Assembly (NCBI GenBank): GCA_004376055.2
Contig: CP049016.1
Span: 3,162,001-3,226,000 of the forward strand
Origin: Nitrospirales bacterium LBB_01
Lineage (GTDB): Bacteria; Nitrospirota; Thermodesulfovibrionia; Thermodesulfovibrionales; Magnetobacteriaceae
Direction of reading: 5' to 3'
DNA: 64,000 nucleotides
The notes below the pieces were generated by a model, which had not been told where the DNA came from, made no database searches, and was given only the letters and a program-made list of their open reading frames with translations. The translations under genes and the position numbers were made by a program. Position 1 is the stretch's first letter, and every line of letters begins with the position of its first letter. This document shows, piece by piece, positions 48,764 to 58,800 of this stretch.

Positions 48764-49432
48764 ATGTTGGTATTTGATAGAATACGGCGGGACGGCATAA
48801 GGGCTGGAACTGTTACACTTGCGTTTAGATACTGGGATACATTTAAGTTTCTGAAGGGTAAGATATACCGAGCACAAAATGTCGGTTATCTTAGAGTGCT
48901 GGATGTTAACTTTAAGGAAATCGCCGATATTACAGAGGAAGAGGTGCGGTGCGCTGGTTACGAGACGTTTGAAGACTTTCGTTTCCACTTTATGAAGGCC
49001 CTTGATATGGACATTGAGTGCAGCTATGAGACGGAAAGGGCTGTGCGCATTGAATTTGAGTACCTTGGTGAGAATATTGAAGACTACCAAAGGGCGATGG
49101 GTAATATCAAAGAATCGGATATATTCAATATAAAAGAACAACTGCTGATGCTGGAGCAGAAAAGTTATAAACCATGGATTGCAAAGACGCTGCAACTGCT
49201 CAAACAGCAAGGACATGTGCGTTTTAAAGACCTTGAAAAACCGGTTGACATTCCGTCTGATATGATAAAAATGTTTATGATTAAGTTAAAGCAGCTACAA
49301 TTAATATCCAGCAGCGAGGCTCAGGGCTATTCCATCACACCGCTTGGAACTAAGGTGCTTAAGCACCTAAATAGCAGATACAACGATATACACGAGTTAA
49401 CTGAAGTCGTAAAAAGTGATGACAGCTTTTAA
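48764..49432 (+). CDS. ASCH-like domain fused to a winged helix, function unknown
   Basis: A 222-residue protein that I do not recognise by name. Residues about 1-100 (GTVTLAFRYWDTFKFLKGKIYRAQNVGYLRVLDVNFKEIADITEEE) have the layout of an ASCH/PUA-like RNA-binding domain, with a conserved-looking FRYW and a polar DV pair. Residues about 125-205 look like a winged helix (IAKTLQLLKQQGHVRFKDLEK; MIKLKQLQLISSSEAQGYSITPLGTKVL). This suggests nucleic-acid binding with a regulatory role. Upstream TTGATT and TATTGT are 16 bp apart. It stands between ksgA and a heptosyltransferase. Confidence 0.6.
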   Translation: MLVFDRIRRDGIRAGTVTLAFRYWDTFKFLKGKIYRAQNVGYLRVLDVNFKEIADITEEEVRCAGYETFEDFRFHFMKALDMDIECSYETERAVRIEFEYLGENIEDYQRAMGNIKESDIFNIKEQLLMLEQKSYKPWIAKTLQLLKQQGHVRFKDLEKPVDIPSDMIKMFMIKLKQLQLISSSEAQGYSITPLGTKVLKHLNSRYNDIHELTEVVKSDDSF

Positions 49433-49489
49433 TTAGTTTTGCAATGTCTTTACCTTACACTCTCCTAATGCGTAGTTTCTCAACATGCC

Positions 49490-50557
49490 GTGAATAAGAT
49501 AACTGTTCTAAAAGCTATAGATTCTGTGTTAGGCAGAGGGCTTGCCGTTGTGCTGCCAGCATTACACAAAAAGCCTCTGAAATCTGCCTACTCTCCTCTC
49601 TCAGCGCTCATTATAAGACCCGGAGGCATTGGGGATGCCGTCTTATTGATTCCTGCAATTGAGGAGCTAAAAAAGGAATATCCCTATCTTAAGATAGATA
49701 TTCTTTGCGAAAAACGAAACGCCGGTATTTTCACTATCTATACCGGTATGAACAAAGTCTATCTCTACGACAAACCTGCTGATATCATCAGTTGTTTTAA
49801 AAACACTTATGATATAATTATAGATACCGAACAGTGGCACAGATTGCCGGCACTCTTGACTTATTTTATGAATGCCGGTTTGAAAGTTGGATTTAACACT
49901 AATGAAAGAGGAAAATTTTTTACACACAAAGCCTCCTACAGTCATGATAGTTACGAGGCTGAGAGTTTTCTCTCGCTTATTAGCAAAATTACAGGTAAAA
50001 GTTATACATTTCCAGCCGATGTGCCGTTTCTTGACTCTCCTGTGTACCCTGAGAGCCACTTGTATGAGAAATATGTGTGCATATTTCCAGGCGCTACCGT
50101 TAAACAACGGCGCTGGGGCGGTCATAATTATGCCGAGACTGCAAAAGCAGTTATCAATATGGGCTTTAATGTAGTAATTCTTGGAGGGAAATCCGACACA
50201 GAGGATGCCGATATAATTATGCAGCACTGCCCTAAGGCAATTAACTACTGCGCTAAAACAACGCTTACAGAGACCGCCATGTTGTTAAAAGGCTCCGTGG
50301 GGTTAATCACTGCAGACTCTGGACTTTTGCACCTTGCCGTTGCCCTCGGTGTTCCTACAGTATCGCTGTTTGGCTCAGGAATTGAGAAGAAATGGGGACC
50401 AAAGGGTAAAATTCACGCTATTTTAAACAGACATCTCCCCTGCAGCCCATGCACAAGGTTTGGCTACACCCCAGCGTGTAAATTAAACCAAAAGTGCATC
50501 ATAGAAATAACCGTCAATGAAGTGTTAGACCAGTTGGTTTTCAAAAAAGTGATATGA
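49490..50557 (+). CDS. Family 9 glycosyltransferase (heptosyltransferase-like)
   Basis: A 355-residue ADP-heptose type transferase. LIIRPGGIGDAVLLIPAIEEL forms the N-terminal donor loop, VCIFPGATVKQRRWGG and LITADSGLLHLAVALGVPTVSLFG the C-terminal nucleotide-binding half. The final ACKLNQKCIIEITV with two Cys is usual for the family. The start is GTG. It probably adds a heptose or related sugar to lipopolysaccharide core. It is separate from the main polysaccharide operon. Confidence 0.88.
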   Translation: MNKITVLKAIDSVLGRGLAVVLPALHKKPLKSAYSPLSALIIRPGGIGDAVLLIPAIEELKKEYPYLKIDILCEKRNAGIFTIYTGMNKVYLYDKPADIISCFKNTYDIIIDTEQWHRLPALLTYFMNAGLKVGFNTNERGKFFTHKASYSHDSYEAESFLSLISKITGKSYTFPADVPFLDSPVYPESHLYEKYVCIFPGATVKQRRWGGHNYAETAKAVINMGFNVVILGGKSDTEDADIIMQHCPKAINYCAKTTLTETAMLLKGSVGLITADSGLLHLAVALGVPTVSLFGSGIEKKWGPKGKIHAILNRHLPCSPCTRFGYTPACKLNQKCIIEITVNEVLDQLVFKKVI

Positions 50558-50563
50558 AAAGAA

Positions 50564-50597
50564 ATAGGGGGGGAGGAGAAAAATCCTCCCCCCCTAT
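50564..50597. terminator. Bidirectional terminator hairpin
   Basis: A perfect 14-bp stem (ATAGGGGGGGAGGA paired with TCCTCCCCCCCTAT) with a six-base loop. It lies exactly between the convergent heptosyltransferase and cytochrome genes. No long T tract follows, but its strength and position make it a probable shared terminator. Confidence 0.65.
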
Positions 50598-50601
50598 GTG
50601 T

Positions 50602-52401
50602 CTATTGTTTTAATTTAGCGTCTATCTTGTTTTTGTGTTCACTGTCGTTGTCTTTAGCCCACTTGTAGCTTTTCTCAAAATCTATCCAGAAGGAGGCTTT
50701 AGAGCCGGCATGACAGCCTGTGCACTCTCCTACCCGTCGTATCTTTTTGATTTCTTGTTCATTAAATGGTCTTTGACCCGGCTGACTAAATGAAAGTAAT
50801 TGATTACCCTTGTCATCTACGTACTTATCGGGGTCAACCATGAGAGCCTTTCCAGACTTAAACGTCTCAGGTGTTAAGCCGCCCTGACCAAGTGCCCACT
50901 TGTCGTTATGACACTCATCACAGCCTCGCATTGCGCTTCGCTGTGTAGTGTGTGCATTAGCAACCGAGACACGGTTAAAAGCCGTAAAGCCATCGGGCGT
51001 TTTACCGTTGCTTTCTTGATTAACACTATATTCTTTGACAGTTTTTCCATCTTTGTCAATTTCAGTTATATGCACGGCACAGCCAAGTTGATTTGGAGCA
51101 ACTTTTCCCGATGAATGAATAGAAAGCGGTGGCTTTTTCCACTTTGCTGCAAAATCATCTGCTACAATACTCCAGGCTCCAGGGCTTTCCTTTCCGGTTA
51201 TCGTATCTTTTCCTGTCTTTGTCCTGTCAACTTTAAAGTGACAGGCATAGCAGTTGACATTCTTAGTGCTGTGGCACGCTGCACACTCCATTCCTTTAAT
51301 GTGCTCTGTGATAAGCATCGCTGTAGGAAGTTTCTCCTTTGCCTTAAGTGAATCAAGAGCAGGCACGATGTGCTCTTTTCCGGTAACACGTGAGGTCAGG
51401 ATGAGCTTATCGCCGTCTTGCTTAATGTTGGAAAGCTTCATACCCTCAGAGTCAGTCATCGTGGGCTTGGAGTTAGGCTCACCATGACAGCTGCTGCATT
51501 TTATCTTTACGGCCTGAGATTTTCTAACATAAATATTGCCGTCGCCATGAATCTCCTTTGTGCTGTGGCAATCAATACAGTGCATCCCTCGCTGGTAATG
51601 GATGTCTGCCTCATGTCCTGCCAGTTCTCCCGTGTAGCTTACGCCTATTCTGTTACCACCCTTATGACACCGTGCGCACTGATCGGCAGGGATTTTTGTT
51701 GTGATTTTATGAACAGCTGAGCGCCACTCTTTTCCCTTCATTGCGGGATCGCCCCCAGCATACTTCCCATCAGCACTGGTAAGCATGTGGCAAGCTGCAC
51801 AACCTGAACCTCGGTAGCCTTTGGCTGCCTTTGCGCCATCTGTCCTGAGGTGACACTTTATGCAGAACTTTCTCAACATCTCAACAGCAATATGCGATGA
51901 TGAATCAGGAATCGGCTGGAGACTCTCTACAGCCCCCTTTTCCTTTTCAACAACACCGCCGGCAAGTATAGGATGATCGCTCATTGCAAAATGTGAGTCT
52001 TTATCCTTAGTGTAACCACGGGCGTATAATGTGTCAGCTATTTCTCCTTGTGAGTTTGCCATCAGAGACTTTTCTACCTTGCTTACTTGATCAGGGTGGC
52101 ACTGTCCGCATGTTTTGTTCACTACAGAAAGATCAGAGGGGTTTGGGTACATTGCCTTATGAGCGCTCTCTTTGTCCTTTGCTGAGGCGTTACCACTATG
52201 GCAGACAGTGCACTCATATCCTGGTTTCATTTTATGTTCTTTAATAAAATGCTGTGTCATTTTGGGATTGATATCCTCAATGCCATTGTGACAACTCAAA
52301 CACCCTTTTGATGGGGCACCTGCAGCGAATACCTTTCCGTATGATAACCCCAGGCTAAGGCATATCACTGCAATTACGAATACTACCTTTGTTTTTTCCA
52401 T
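50602..52401 (-). CDS. Periplasmic dodecahaem cytochrome c
   Basis: A 599-residue exported protein with a signal peptide (cleavage near residue 27, after FAAG) and 12 CxxCH haem motifs: CLSCH, CTVCH, CGQCH, CIKCH, CAACH, CARCH, CIDCH, CSSCH, CAACH, CYACH, CDECH and CTGCH. No membrane segment follows, so it is soluble in the periplasm. Such proteins pass electrons between menaquinone-linked enzymes and terminal acceptors, including metals; no catalytic lysine or enzyme motif lets me name the acceptor. It stands alone, with a possible -10 TATACT at 52444-52439. Confidence 0.88.
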   Translation of the reverse strand: MEKTKVVFVIAVICLSLGLSYGKVFAAGAPSKGCLSCHNGIEDINPKMTQHFIKEHKMKPGYECTVCHSGNASAKDKESAHKAMYPNPSDLSVVNKTCGQCHPDQVSKVEKSLMANSQGEIADTLYARGYTKDKDSHFAMSDHPILAGGVVEKEKGAVESLQPIPDSSSHIAVEMLRKFCIKCHLRTDGAKAAKGYRGSGCAACHMLTSADGKYAGGDPAMKGKEWRSAVHKITTKIPADQCARCHKGGNRIGVSYTGELAGHEADIHYQRGMHCIDCHSTKEIHGDGNIYVRKSQAVKIKCSSCHGEPNSKPTMTDSEGMKLSNIKQDGDKLILTSRVTGKEHIVPALDSLKAKEKLPTAMLITEHIKGMECAACHSTKNVNCYACHFKVDRTKTGKDTITGKESPGAWSIVADDFAAKWKKPPLSIHSSGKVAPNQLGCAVHITEIDKDGKTVKEYSVNQESNGKTPDGFTAFNRVSVANAHTTQRSAMRGCDECHNDKWALGQGGLTPETFKSGKALMVDPDKYVDDKGNQLLSFSQPGQRPFNEQEIKKIRRVGECTGCHAGSKASFWIDFEKSYKWAKDNDSEHKNKIDAKLKQ

Positions 52402-52476
52402 CTGTTACCCCCAATTTAATTAGAATCTTATTTGGGGTAGTATATCTGAAGTGGTGGTATTTTGTAAAAAATCTTA

Positions 52477-54258
52477 GTTAGGTTGCTACCGTGAACGGAA
52501 ATATTATATACCTCAGCGGGGTTTGGGGTCCCTTCCTCAAGGTTGTGGGTTGCTACCAGGCACGGATATGTTATACTTCCCATCTTTAGGACATCCAGCC
52601 AAAATAGTTGTGGGTTGCTACCAGGCACGGATATGTTATACTAACAGGAGGTTCTGATGTACAAGACAATAGTTGTGGGTTGCTACCAGGTACTGATATG
52701 TTATACTTCCAACAATTGAAAAAGCCCATGAAATGCGGTTGTGGGTTGCTACCAGGTACTGATATGTTATACTTATCAACCGCCGAATAGCAGCATCTAT
52801 TAGTTGTGGGTTGCTACCAGGTACTGATATGTTATACTTGAAAACGCATACTGGTCAACTCCATGAAGGTTGTGGGTTGCTACCAGGTACTGATATGTTA
52901 TACTTTAAGCCGTAACTCCTCATAATTTGTAACGTTGTGGGTTGCTACCAGGTACTGATATGTTATACTTAAAATGGATAAAATACGTCCGAGGGCAGGT
53001 TGTGGGTTGCTACCAGGTACTGATATGTTATACTAGGGACAATAGGTGAAGATAAGTATATCGGGTGTTGTGGGTTGCTACCAGGTACTGATATGTTATA
53101 CTACGAATGCTAAACACATACTTGCGTTCGTAGTTGTGGGTTGCTACCAGGTACTGATATGTTATACTTGACCCGTTTAGCGCCTACCGAGTCGGGCGGT
53201 TGTGGGTTGCTACCAGGTACTGATATGTTATACTAGAGGACGAAGGGACGGAACGTAGTACCGAGTTGTGGGTTGCTACCAGGTACTGATATGTTATACT
53301 ATTAATGTCGGCACATACGTGTCGTCGCTGTTGTGGGTTGCTACCAGGTACTGATATGTTATACTAAAATGAAATAGAGTATCTTAGTTCTAAAAGTTGT
53401 GGGTTGCTACCAGGTACTGATATGTTATACTGCTTGGGTTTCGGAGACTGCATAAGTTTTGGTTGTGGGTTGCTACCAGGTACTGATATGTTATACTAAA
53501 CACATCTTGTCGCTGCTACTGCGATAGGTTGTGGGTTGCTACCAGGTACTGATATGTTATACTAAAGCTCTACTTCCATAAAAGAGACTAAGAGTTGTGG
53601 GTTGCTACCAGGTACTGATATGTTATACTATTCCTTGATAGTAATTCTGAATATCTTTGTTGTGGGTTGCTACCAGGTACTGATATGTTATACTTTATCG
53701 TTTTGTTATGTGCATTTATCCTTTGTTGTGGGTTGCTACCAGGTACTGATATGTTATACTTTCAACCTGTAGTGCATGTATGACAGACGTGTTGTGGGTT
53801 GCTACCAGGTACTGATATGTTATACTATCACATATTACACACCAAATATTCGACGAGTTGTGGGTTGCTACCAGGTACTGATATGTTATACTAAAGTCCT
53901 TTCTGTTTGAAAATCAGATAGGTTGTGGGTTGCTACCAGGTACTGATATGTTATACTATCTGCCGCCTGCAATAAAAAAGGTTTCGTGTTGTGGGTTGCT
54001 ACCAGGTACTGATATGTTATACTATTAATGTCGGCACATACGTGTCGTCGCTAGTTGTGGGTTGCTACCAGGTACTGATATGTTATACTCCCGCTCTCTT
54101 TTTCCCCTCCTTCCGGTCGGTTGTGGGTTGCTACCAGGTACTGATATGTTATACTGGACACGTTGGTTTATTGCTTATTAGGTCGGTTGTGGGTTGCTAC
54201 CAGGTACTGATATGTTATACTGGTTGTGGGTTGCTACCAGGTACTGATATGTTATACT
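52477..54258 (+). CRISPR. Type II-C CRISPR array: 27 full repeats, 25 spacers and one decayed repeat
   Basis: The 36-base repeat starts GTTGTGGGTTGCTACC and ends GATATGTTATACT. Full copies start at 52542, 52607 and so on to 54223. The spacers are 29-32 bases, mostly 30. The first two repeats (52542, 52607) carry two changes (CCAGGCACGG), and a further decayed copy lies at 52477-52511, so the old end is left and the leader side is right, next to cas2. The same spacer is present at 53301 and 54024. The last interval (54222) is a single base. Pairing with the tracrRNA fixes the transcript direction as plus. Confidence 0.97.
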
Positions 54259-54607
54259 ACCAACTACACAAGTAGTTGAAATGAAAGGGTAAATGAGTAA
54301 AAAGTGGTGAGAAAAAGTGACTGTGGAGGTATTAGTAAGTAGGGGAAATAGAGTTTTACAGAACGTAGAAAATCTTATAATCTTTTCATCTTTTTTGCGG
54401 GCGGAGCTCGAAGTGAAACTTTTTAAGCGGCGGTACGCCGGTTGAAAAATTCTCTACCTACAAGGACAACGAAAAACATCTGACTAAACCACCCAATCTT
54501 TAACCCTAAAACCGAGGGGTTAAGGGGAAATCATTTCCCCTTATGGGAGAGGGTCTAAGGGAAAGGGCAAAGCCCTTTCCCTTACTTACTATAAAACACA
54601 CATACCA
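54259..54607. promoter_or_regulatory. CRISPR leader and cas2 downstream region
   Basis: A 349-base gap without a gene between the newest repeat and cas2. It holds AT-rich sequence directly after the array, then three successive hairpins: TAACCC/GGGTTA (54501-54522), AAGGGGAAA/TTTCCCCTT (54522-54542) and the perfect 13-bp stem TAAGGGAAAGGGC with its complement (54556-54584). The last hairpin could end the cas transcript coming from the right, although no T tract follows. Leader function is inferred from the position at the non-degenerate end. Confidence 0.6.
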
Positions 54608-54940
54608 TCAAAATAATTCAAGTTGATGCGGAGCGTTTGGGGGAGGTTTTTCTTTTCTCCCTACAAAGAATTGAATGTCTCCAAACTGCTTGTCGGTAAT
54701 ACTGATGACATTAACAAAACCCTTTTCCGGCAGCGCACCTTTGATACGCCGAGTGTGAGCCTCTGCATTTTCTCTGCTTGCGCAGTGACGATAGTACACT
54801 GAGTACTGCATCATGTTAAAGCCGTCGTCAAGAAGAAATTTTCTGAATTTTGTGTAAGCCTTTCGCTCTTTCTTCGTTTCAGTCGGTAAATCAAAAAGTA
54901 CTATTAACCACATAATCCTATATTTATTTAACTCGCACAT
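54608..54940 (-). CDS. cas2: CRISPR-associated endonuclease Cas2
   Basis: A 110-residue structural partner of Cas1 in spacer integration. The start MCELNKYRIMWLIVLFDLPT is like other type II Cas2 proteins, with the Asp of the ferredoxin-like fold in VLFDLP. It continues with TKFRKFLLDDGFNMMQYSVYYRHC and ends GRKEKPPPNAPHQLELF. It is the last cas gene, 12 bases after cas1. Confidence 0.95.
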   Translation of the reverse strand: MCELNKYRIMWLIVLFDLPTETKKERKAYTKFRKFLLDDGFNMMQYSVYYRHCASRENAEAHTRRIKGALPEKGFVNVISITDKQFGDIQFFVGRKEKPPPNAPHQLELF

Positions 54941-54952
54941 GTTTAACCGAAG

Positions 54953-55879
54953 TCACAGACCCGGGTACTCAATGTCTTTCTGTTCTTTAGCGAAGCACCT
55001 TTGCAGTGATGCAGTGGTTCTGTTAAGCGCTGTCATAAGTGGAAAAGTGCTGCCGTCTAAAACCACATCTGCCGCAAGTAAACCCAGCAGCTCTTTTTTT
55101 ATCTCTTTGGTCAGGCTCATTTTATCCAATGGCAGCTCGTCCATGTCTTGTATTTCAAGTTCTCCTATATCGGCGCCAGTGTACAACTCATACACTTTCC
55201 TGTCGATAAACACACGGTATGGTTCCATGACGTCATCCGCTAAGCAGAATGCGTTATACTTATTGCGGTGATGGATACCCAATGTGGGAAGCAGCCCGGA
55301 GCTGACCAGAGAGCGGGCTGTTGCTGCCCTGAGAATTATGTAGCCGTAGTTTAAGAGATTGTTTGGGTAAAGACCAAACCGGTCTCGCTTAAACTTTTTA
55401 CCTAACAGATTTTTCCAGTAATAACGTGCAGCATGAGCTTCAAGGTTAGCGGAATCGCCGGATTTTACATTTCTTGCCATCTCAGTAAGAGGCGCTGTTG
55501 GCACGCCTTTGCTCTCCAATAACTTTGCCTGATTAGTTATCTTCTTACAGACTATTTGCTGCCAAAGTTGTTTTTTAAGTGGAACAGTTGCCTCAATTTG
55601 CGATTTGAAACGCTCGGTCTGCACGGAATTAGTTTCAAGCGGAAGAAAAAGTCCGGCGGGGTAGTGGCTTTTCCCGATGAGGACTATTGCCGAATTGTTT
55701 TCAAGCAAAGACATAAAACACGAATGAGTGTAACTGACATTAGGGTGTTCCACAATCAAAAGACCAATGTCTTCGATGGGAATTCTACCGACTGTCTCAT
55801 CATTTTGAGTAATGACAAGCTGTTTGTGGTCAATATTGAGCCTTGACGGATTATCTATGCTGACAGTTCGTTTAATCAT
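54953..55879 (-). CDS. cas1: CRISPR-associated integrase Cas1 (type II)
   Basis: Catalyses insertion of new spacers together with Cas2. The 308 residues are typical for type II. The N-terminal beta-domain begins MIKRTVSIDNPSRLNIDHKQLVI. In the C-terminal helical half the active-site His and Asp are in LPTLGIHHRNKYNAFCLADDVMEPYRVFID. Its start overlaps the end of cas9 by eight bases, so the two are coupled. Confidence 0.96.
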   Translation of the reverse strand: MIKRTVSIDNPSRLNIDHKQLVITQNDETVGRIPIEDIGLLIVEHPNVSYTHSCFMSLLENNSAIVLIGKSHYPAGLFLPLETNSVQTERFKSQIEATVPLKKQLWQQIVCKKITNQAKLLESKGVPTAPLTEMARNVKSGDSANLEAHAARYYWKNLLGKKFKRDRFGLYPNNLLNYGYIILRAATARSLVSSGLLPTLGIHHRNKYNAFCLADDVMEPYRVFIDRKVYELYTGADIGELEIQDMDELPLDKMSLTKEIKKELLGLLAADVVLDGSTFPLMTALNRTTASLQRCFAKEQKDIEYPGL

Positions 55880-58800
55880 TGGCTTTTGTTATCCTCCCGA
55901 GTCTGTCAACTACGACTTTTATACCTTTCAGGGTATTGGGATATGGGCAAGGCGTCTTTTCGTCAAGAGTGGCCTCAAAGTGGCGTCTTATTGTTATTTG
56001 CGTGCTTGAAGAGATTTTCTGAACCCTGTAAAGTTTTTTGGAGAGTTCTTTATAATTTTGTGGATCAAGAGAGAATTCGTTTTCATCAACGTCAAGAAGA
56101 AACATTTCGTTGATAGAGAGCGAATAGAGAAATTCCTTGTTTTCACCGAGGTCTTTTCTTATAACCTTCTCCCCATGTCTGAAGCGTTTAACGGCATCAA
56201 AAAAAGTGCAAACCTCGCCGCCTTGCTTGACGTTGCCTTTATTGTCTTTATAGCGGTAAATGACGATGTGGTGGTTAGCTCCTGGTGCAACAAAGGTTTT
56301 ATTGTTAGTACGGCCGGGCAGCTCTATCATATTGCCGGATGGTATGTAGATTATCACCTTTTTAATGGGGATTTTTCTACCGTCTTTCGTGGGCAGGAAA
56401 GCCTCAATGGCAACTTTGGTATCTTCGGCTGATTTATCCCTTTGTGTCGTATATGCGTTAGCCTTTTTTTCTGCTTCTCGTCTTTCTGCCTCTTCTATAG
56501 CGTTTTTAACAATTTCTCTTATTTTTGGGTCAGCTATTTCGTCAATTTTACTTAATTTAATGTCCTCAATATTTTTCCTGACACGGAATATTGGCATTTT
56601 CTTATCGTTTTTTCTGCCTGTATAGCCGTAGAAGGTTTCCTCGTGGAGCTGTCCTCTCAGGCGCTTATTGACTCTGATTGAGACTGTAAGTTTGTTGATA
56701 GCCTCAGAAACATCGTTACGGAAATATTCCCATGGAGCCGGGAATCTATCTAAAGTTGGCTTCCTGTCATATTTACTGTATCGCGAGAGTTTTTGAATAG
56801 TTTTAACCTCGGTCAGAGCAATAACGATAGCGTCAATTGCATGTTGGCGGTGGTCGTTACGGTTTTTCTCAGAAGACTGACTTAAGACGCTGTTAAGACC
56901 CCAGAGGTGACGTAACTTAGCTGTTGCCTGTCCTTTTGAAGGTTGAACCTTATACTTGCTTAAGAGCGACACAGCCTCTCTGCTCATGTAGGCGGTATCA
57001 TTTAGCTGCCTTGAAGCGAAGTCATCGTCAATTTCTTTTAACATGAATTTTCGCTGCTTGGCTTTTGGCAGAACTTTTATCCTTTGTAAAATTTCGTCGT
57101 ACTGCGGCGAGCCGTTATAGCATTCAAAGGGCGTTCTATTGCTTTTTCGCCGGTTTTCATCCACGTGGCAAAGGGTCAGATTCATAAAGGAGTCGTCCAT
57201 GGAGCGAGAGTATGGGATTATATGCTCAATTTCAAAGGCAGATGAAAAGAGGTCAGTTATTGAAATTCTAAACCCAGTGTAAGGACAGTGCTCCTTGCAT
57301 TCCTGCCAGAGTTTGTACTTTACGATAGCCTCATTGTTGGGAGTTTTGCCTAAAGCAGTAAGAGCGTCTGCAGCTTTTTCATTAATTCTTTTGTTTTCAT
57401 AATTTTTCTTTCTGATGTCCTCCCTTTGTTTTTTTGAGGCTTTCAGTTCCCTTGTCATTTCAATGTTAATAAGCTCAGGAGCGCCGTAAGTCTTTTCTAA
57501 TCGGTTTACGAGTGCCAGTAATTCGTACAGAGTTTTTGAGACGATAGGGTTTCGTATGTTTTTAATAATCTCGATTTCGCTTCTTTCTCCACGAGAACTT
57601 TCATAACCCGCTTTAACTTTTGCATCGTGAAGATTTAACCCATCAAGTAAAAATGGCAATATTTTATTGATAGCCTTTAGCGAGAAATTAGCGTAACCTG
57701 CTTCAAGCGCAATTTTAACAACGGCTTTAACCGCCTTCTCATCCAGTCCCCACTTTTCGCTTGCATAGGTTCTAAGCCAGCTGTTATCGTGTGCAAAGTT
57801 TATGACCTGTAGGATTTTTTCCTTCTCTACGTCTGAGTATGTATCCCACGTCTTTTTAAAGATTTTCCTAAAGCTGTGGCTGGTCTTGTCTCCGATAAGG
57901 AAATCATCGTCGTTTTGTTCAATTTTAAAATCAGCCTCCTCTAATTTTAATTGCTTTCTGATGTCTTTAAATGAGCATTTTTCTTTAGATTTGAGCAGTG
58001 CGATGAGTTTATCTCTGCGGTCTTTGGTCTCAGGGCTAAACTCCTCATCAGGAGTCCTATAGAATTTTATTTCATCATGGTTTTCGTTTTTATAGTTAAG
58101 GCGGTTAACCTGTTCCAGAATGCGAAACAGTTGAAACTCAAAAGCGCTCTTTGGGCAGCGTTTTTTATTAGGTTCAAGTGTACAGTTACCGATTAAACTT
58201 GCAACGGATTTCAACGGACGTTGGAAGAATATGTCATGGTCTCTGAGGTCATCTCTCATTTCTTGTGTAAGCTCAGGGTAGTATGAGCTTTGCTTTTCCC
58301 AGAGGAGTTCAAACTCTTGCTCGTACAATTTCCGCTCTGTGTGCCGGCATCTGACCTTTTCGCCCTTTACCTGTAATGAATATAGATACTCGCCGAGGGT
58401 TCGGCAGTTATTAGCTTTTATCTCCTCAGGGAGTCTCCGAAGTTCTTCTTTAAACGCAGTGTCTTTTTTAACATCCTCGCCTTGAGACTTTCTGCTGCTC
58501 TTAAAACCTCTTCTTTTACTTAGATGGAGTAACACCCTGCCAAACTCTAATTTAGAAAGTTGAGAGTCAAGCCCATGTGTTCTGAGTTCATACGGGTTCA
58601 TAGCGTAAAACATGAGAGCGCTGTCATCGGAAAACATTTGGTACTCTTTTAATTTCACAGTAAGGTTGTCTCTTCTTTGGCATTTCCTTTCATACTGCCG
58701 TCTAAGCTGTCTCTTTAGACGTCGTGTAGCATTTTTTGATATTTCACTGCCAGAAGTAGTTCTGTCCACGCCCTCCTGAAAAATACGAACGCCTGCATCA

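Noticed and set aside
53991-54275. Open frame of 94 codons inside the CRISPR array
   Set aside because: It is a translation of the repeats themselves, with GCYQVLICYT recurring at each unit; the same is true of the frame at 52608-52790.
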